Origin: Oscillospiraceae bacterium
GTDB taxonomy: Bacteria; Bacillota; Clostridia; Oscillospirales; Oscillospiraceae
Assembly (NCBI GenBank): GCA_015068325.1
Contig: SVKQ01000004.1
Location: forward strand, 166,135-230,134
Length of the DNA: 64,000 nucleotides
Reading direction: 5' to 3'
This document shows, piece after piece, positions 63,296 through 64,000 of the stretch. The notes beneath the pieces are model-generated. The model did not search any database, was not told where the DNA came from, and was given only the letters and a program-made list of their open reading frames with translations. Positions within the stretch are counted from its first letter, which is position 1, and every line of letters starts with the position of its first letter. The translations under genes were made by a program, and so were the position numbers.

Positions 63296-63796
63296 TTACA
63301 GGATTTGACACGTTTTTCCCGCGCCGGCCAAATGCAGCTTTTTGTGTGCGCACTGATCCAGCACCATCTCCAGTTCGGCGAGGTCACTTCTCAGCGGCTT
63401 TTTATTGCCTGTCAGGCGAAAGCCGTACCTTTCATACAAACGCCTCGCAGCTGTGTTGCTGCTTAGGATCCACAACACAGGCATGCCGCGGCAGTGCTCC
63501 ACAGCAAACTGCAGTAGAACGGTCCCGTAGCCTTTCCCCTGTTTCTCCGGCAGCACATAGAGATCTGCAATCAGATCATCAAAAACGGAAACGATCCCCA
63601 CCGGCCCGCCTGCATCCGTCAACAGATACACAGCGGTGCCTTGCTCGATCCGCCGCTGCAGAATCACCCGTTGATGGTCCGGCGTGTGCCTCTCAATGAA
63701 AGTCTGGTCACAAATGGCGCGATGTGACTCTTTCCAAGAGATTGAATAGACCTCCGCAGCCTGCATGATGTTTTCTTCTGTTACTATTTGAATCAT
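63296..63796 (-). CDS. GNAT-family N-acetyltransferase
   Basis: A 166-residue GNAT fold: MIQIVTEENIMQAAEVYSISWK, motif A LYVLPEKQGKGYGTVLLQFAVEH (acetyl-CoA P-loop QGKGYG), and AARRLYERYGFRLTG. The end is basic and Cys-containing (QCAHKKLHLAGAGKTC). Acceptor not predictable. ATG 63794-63796 follows GAGAGGGACA. It lies just downstream of the 5S gene terminator on the same strand. Confidence 0.88.
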   Translation of the reverse strand: MIQIVTEENIMQAAEVYSISWKESHRAICDQTFIERHTPDHQRVILQRRIEQGTAVYLLTDAGGPVGIVSVFDDLIADLYVLPEKQGKGYGTVLLQFAVEHCRGMPVLWILSSNTAARRLYERYGFRLTGNKKPLRSDLAELEMVLDQCAHKKLHLAGAGKTCQIL

Positions 63797-63828
63797 GAAA
63801 TGTCCCTCTCCACGGAATAATGGAACGC

Positions 63829-63861
63829 AAAAGGCCGCGGTCTTTCGACCACGGCCTTCCG
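63829..63861 (-). terminator. Terminator of the rRNA operon
   Basis: Stem GAAGGCCGTGGT / AGACCGCGGCCTT with a four-base loop, then TTTGCG, directly after the 5S 3' end. Confidence 0.85.
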
Positions 63862-63862
63862 T

Positions 63863-63977
<115 letters not shown>

Positions 63978-64000
63978 TATTTGCACCGCTCTCGCAGTTA

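Overview
The window looks like chromosome of a high-GC, anaerobic, low-G+C-phylum-type (Firmicutes) gut bacterium, most likely Oscillospiraceae (Clostridium cluster IV, Flavonifractor/Intestinimonas/Lawsonibacter-like). Evidence: PolC-type replicase, Rex redox regulator, T-box control of alaS, a SpoIID-type protein, Na+-pumping oxaloacetate decarboxylase, single-cluster ferredoxins and full histidine fermentation genes, with mostly GC-rich codons and strong GGAGG ribosome sites. Family assignments are from reading the sequence, not from searches.

Layout. 1-1110: 5' part of an ABC permease running off the left edge. 1283-5657: thioesterase and a spermidine/putrescine-type ABC transporter (potA-potB-potCD fusion), reading left. 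5876-9030: pseudouridine synthase, DUF177-rpmF operon and an AT-richer pocket with a secreted protein that carries a frameshifted start. 9029-13349: DUF512 radical-SAM protein, der, plsY, EamA exporter. 13403-15073: Crp/Fnr regulator diverging from two ferredoxin genes. 15138-25324: long leftward housekeeping operon pyrH-frr-uppS-cdsA-dxr-rseP-ispG-polC, combining ribosome recycling, undecaprenol and phospholipid synthesis, the MEP pathway and replication. 25501-28274: metallo-hydrolase, RluA-like synthase, DUF2974 hydrolase. 28362-32300: T-box-controlled alaS followed by a DUF4250-HIT fused frame and a GNAT gene. 32330-36001: a 1223-codon mobile-element 'polyvalent protein' fragment lying exactly between the terminator of the U32 gene and the alaS promoter; this is the most unusual object here. 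36009-45369: U32 protein, mltG, tmk, SpoIID/peptidoglycan-binding pair, M18 aminopeptidase, MntP-like pump, small two-gene unit and a Ca2+/Na+ exchanger. 45523-48631: LysR regulator diverging from a KUP K+ transporter. 48718-56058: divergent hut locus (hutU-hutI-nitroreductase leftward; ftcD-fchA-hutH rightward) encoding the complete histidine to glutamate plus methenyl-THF route. 56120-58757: NUDIX hydrolase, Cys-rich membrane peptide, rex, tRNA-Arg, sfsA. 58960-62371: oxaloacetate decarboxylase Na+ pump operon. 62443-64000: membrane protein, GNAT acetyltransferase and the 5S rRNA that ends a leftward rRNA operon entering from the right edge.

Together the metabolic loci suggest an amino-acid/organic-acid fermenter: histidine is degraded to glutamate and one-carbon units, decarboxylation drives a sodium gradient, and Rex senses NADH/NAD+. 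The core operons are ordinary; accessory novelty is concentrated at 7.9-8.5 kb, 28.8-29.4 kb, 32.3-36.0 kb, and in two tiny Cys-rich membrane peptides at 38.5 and 56.9 kb.
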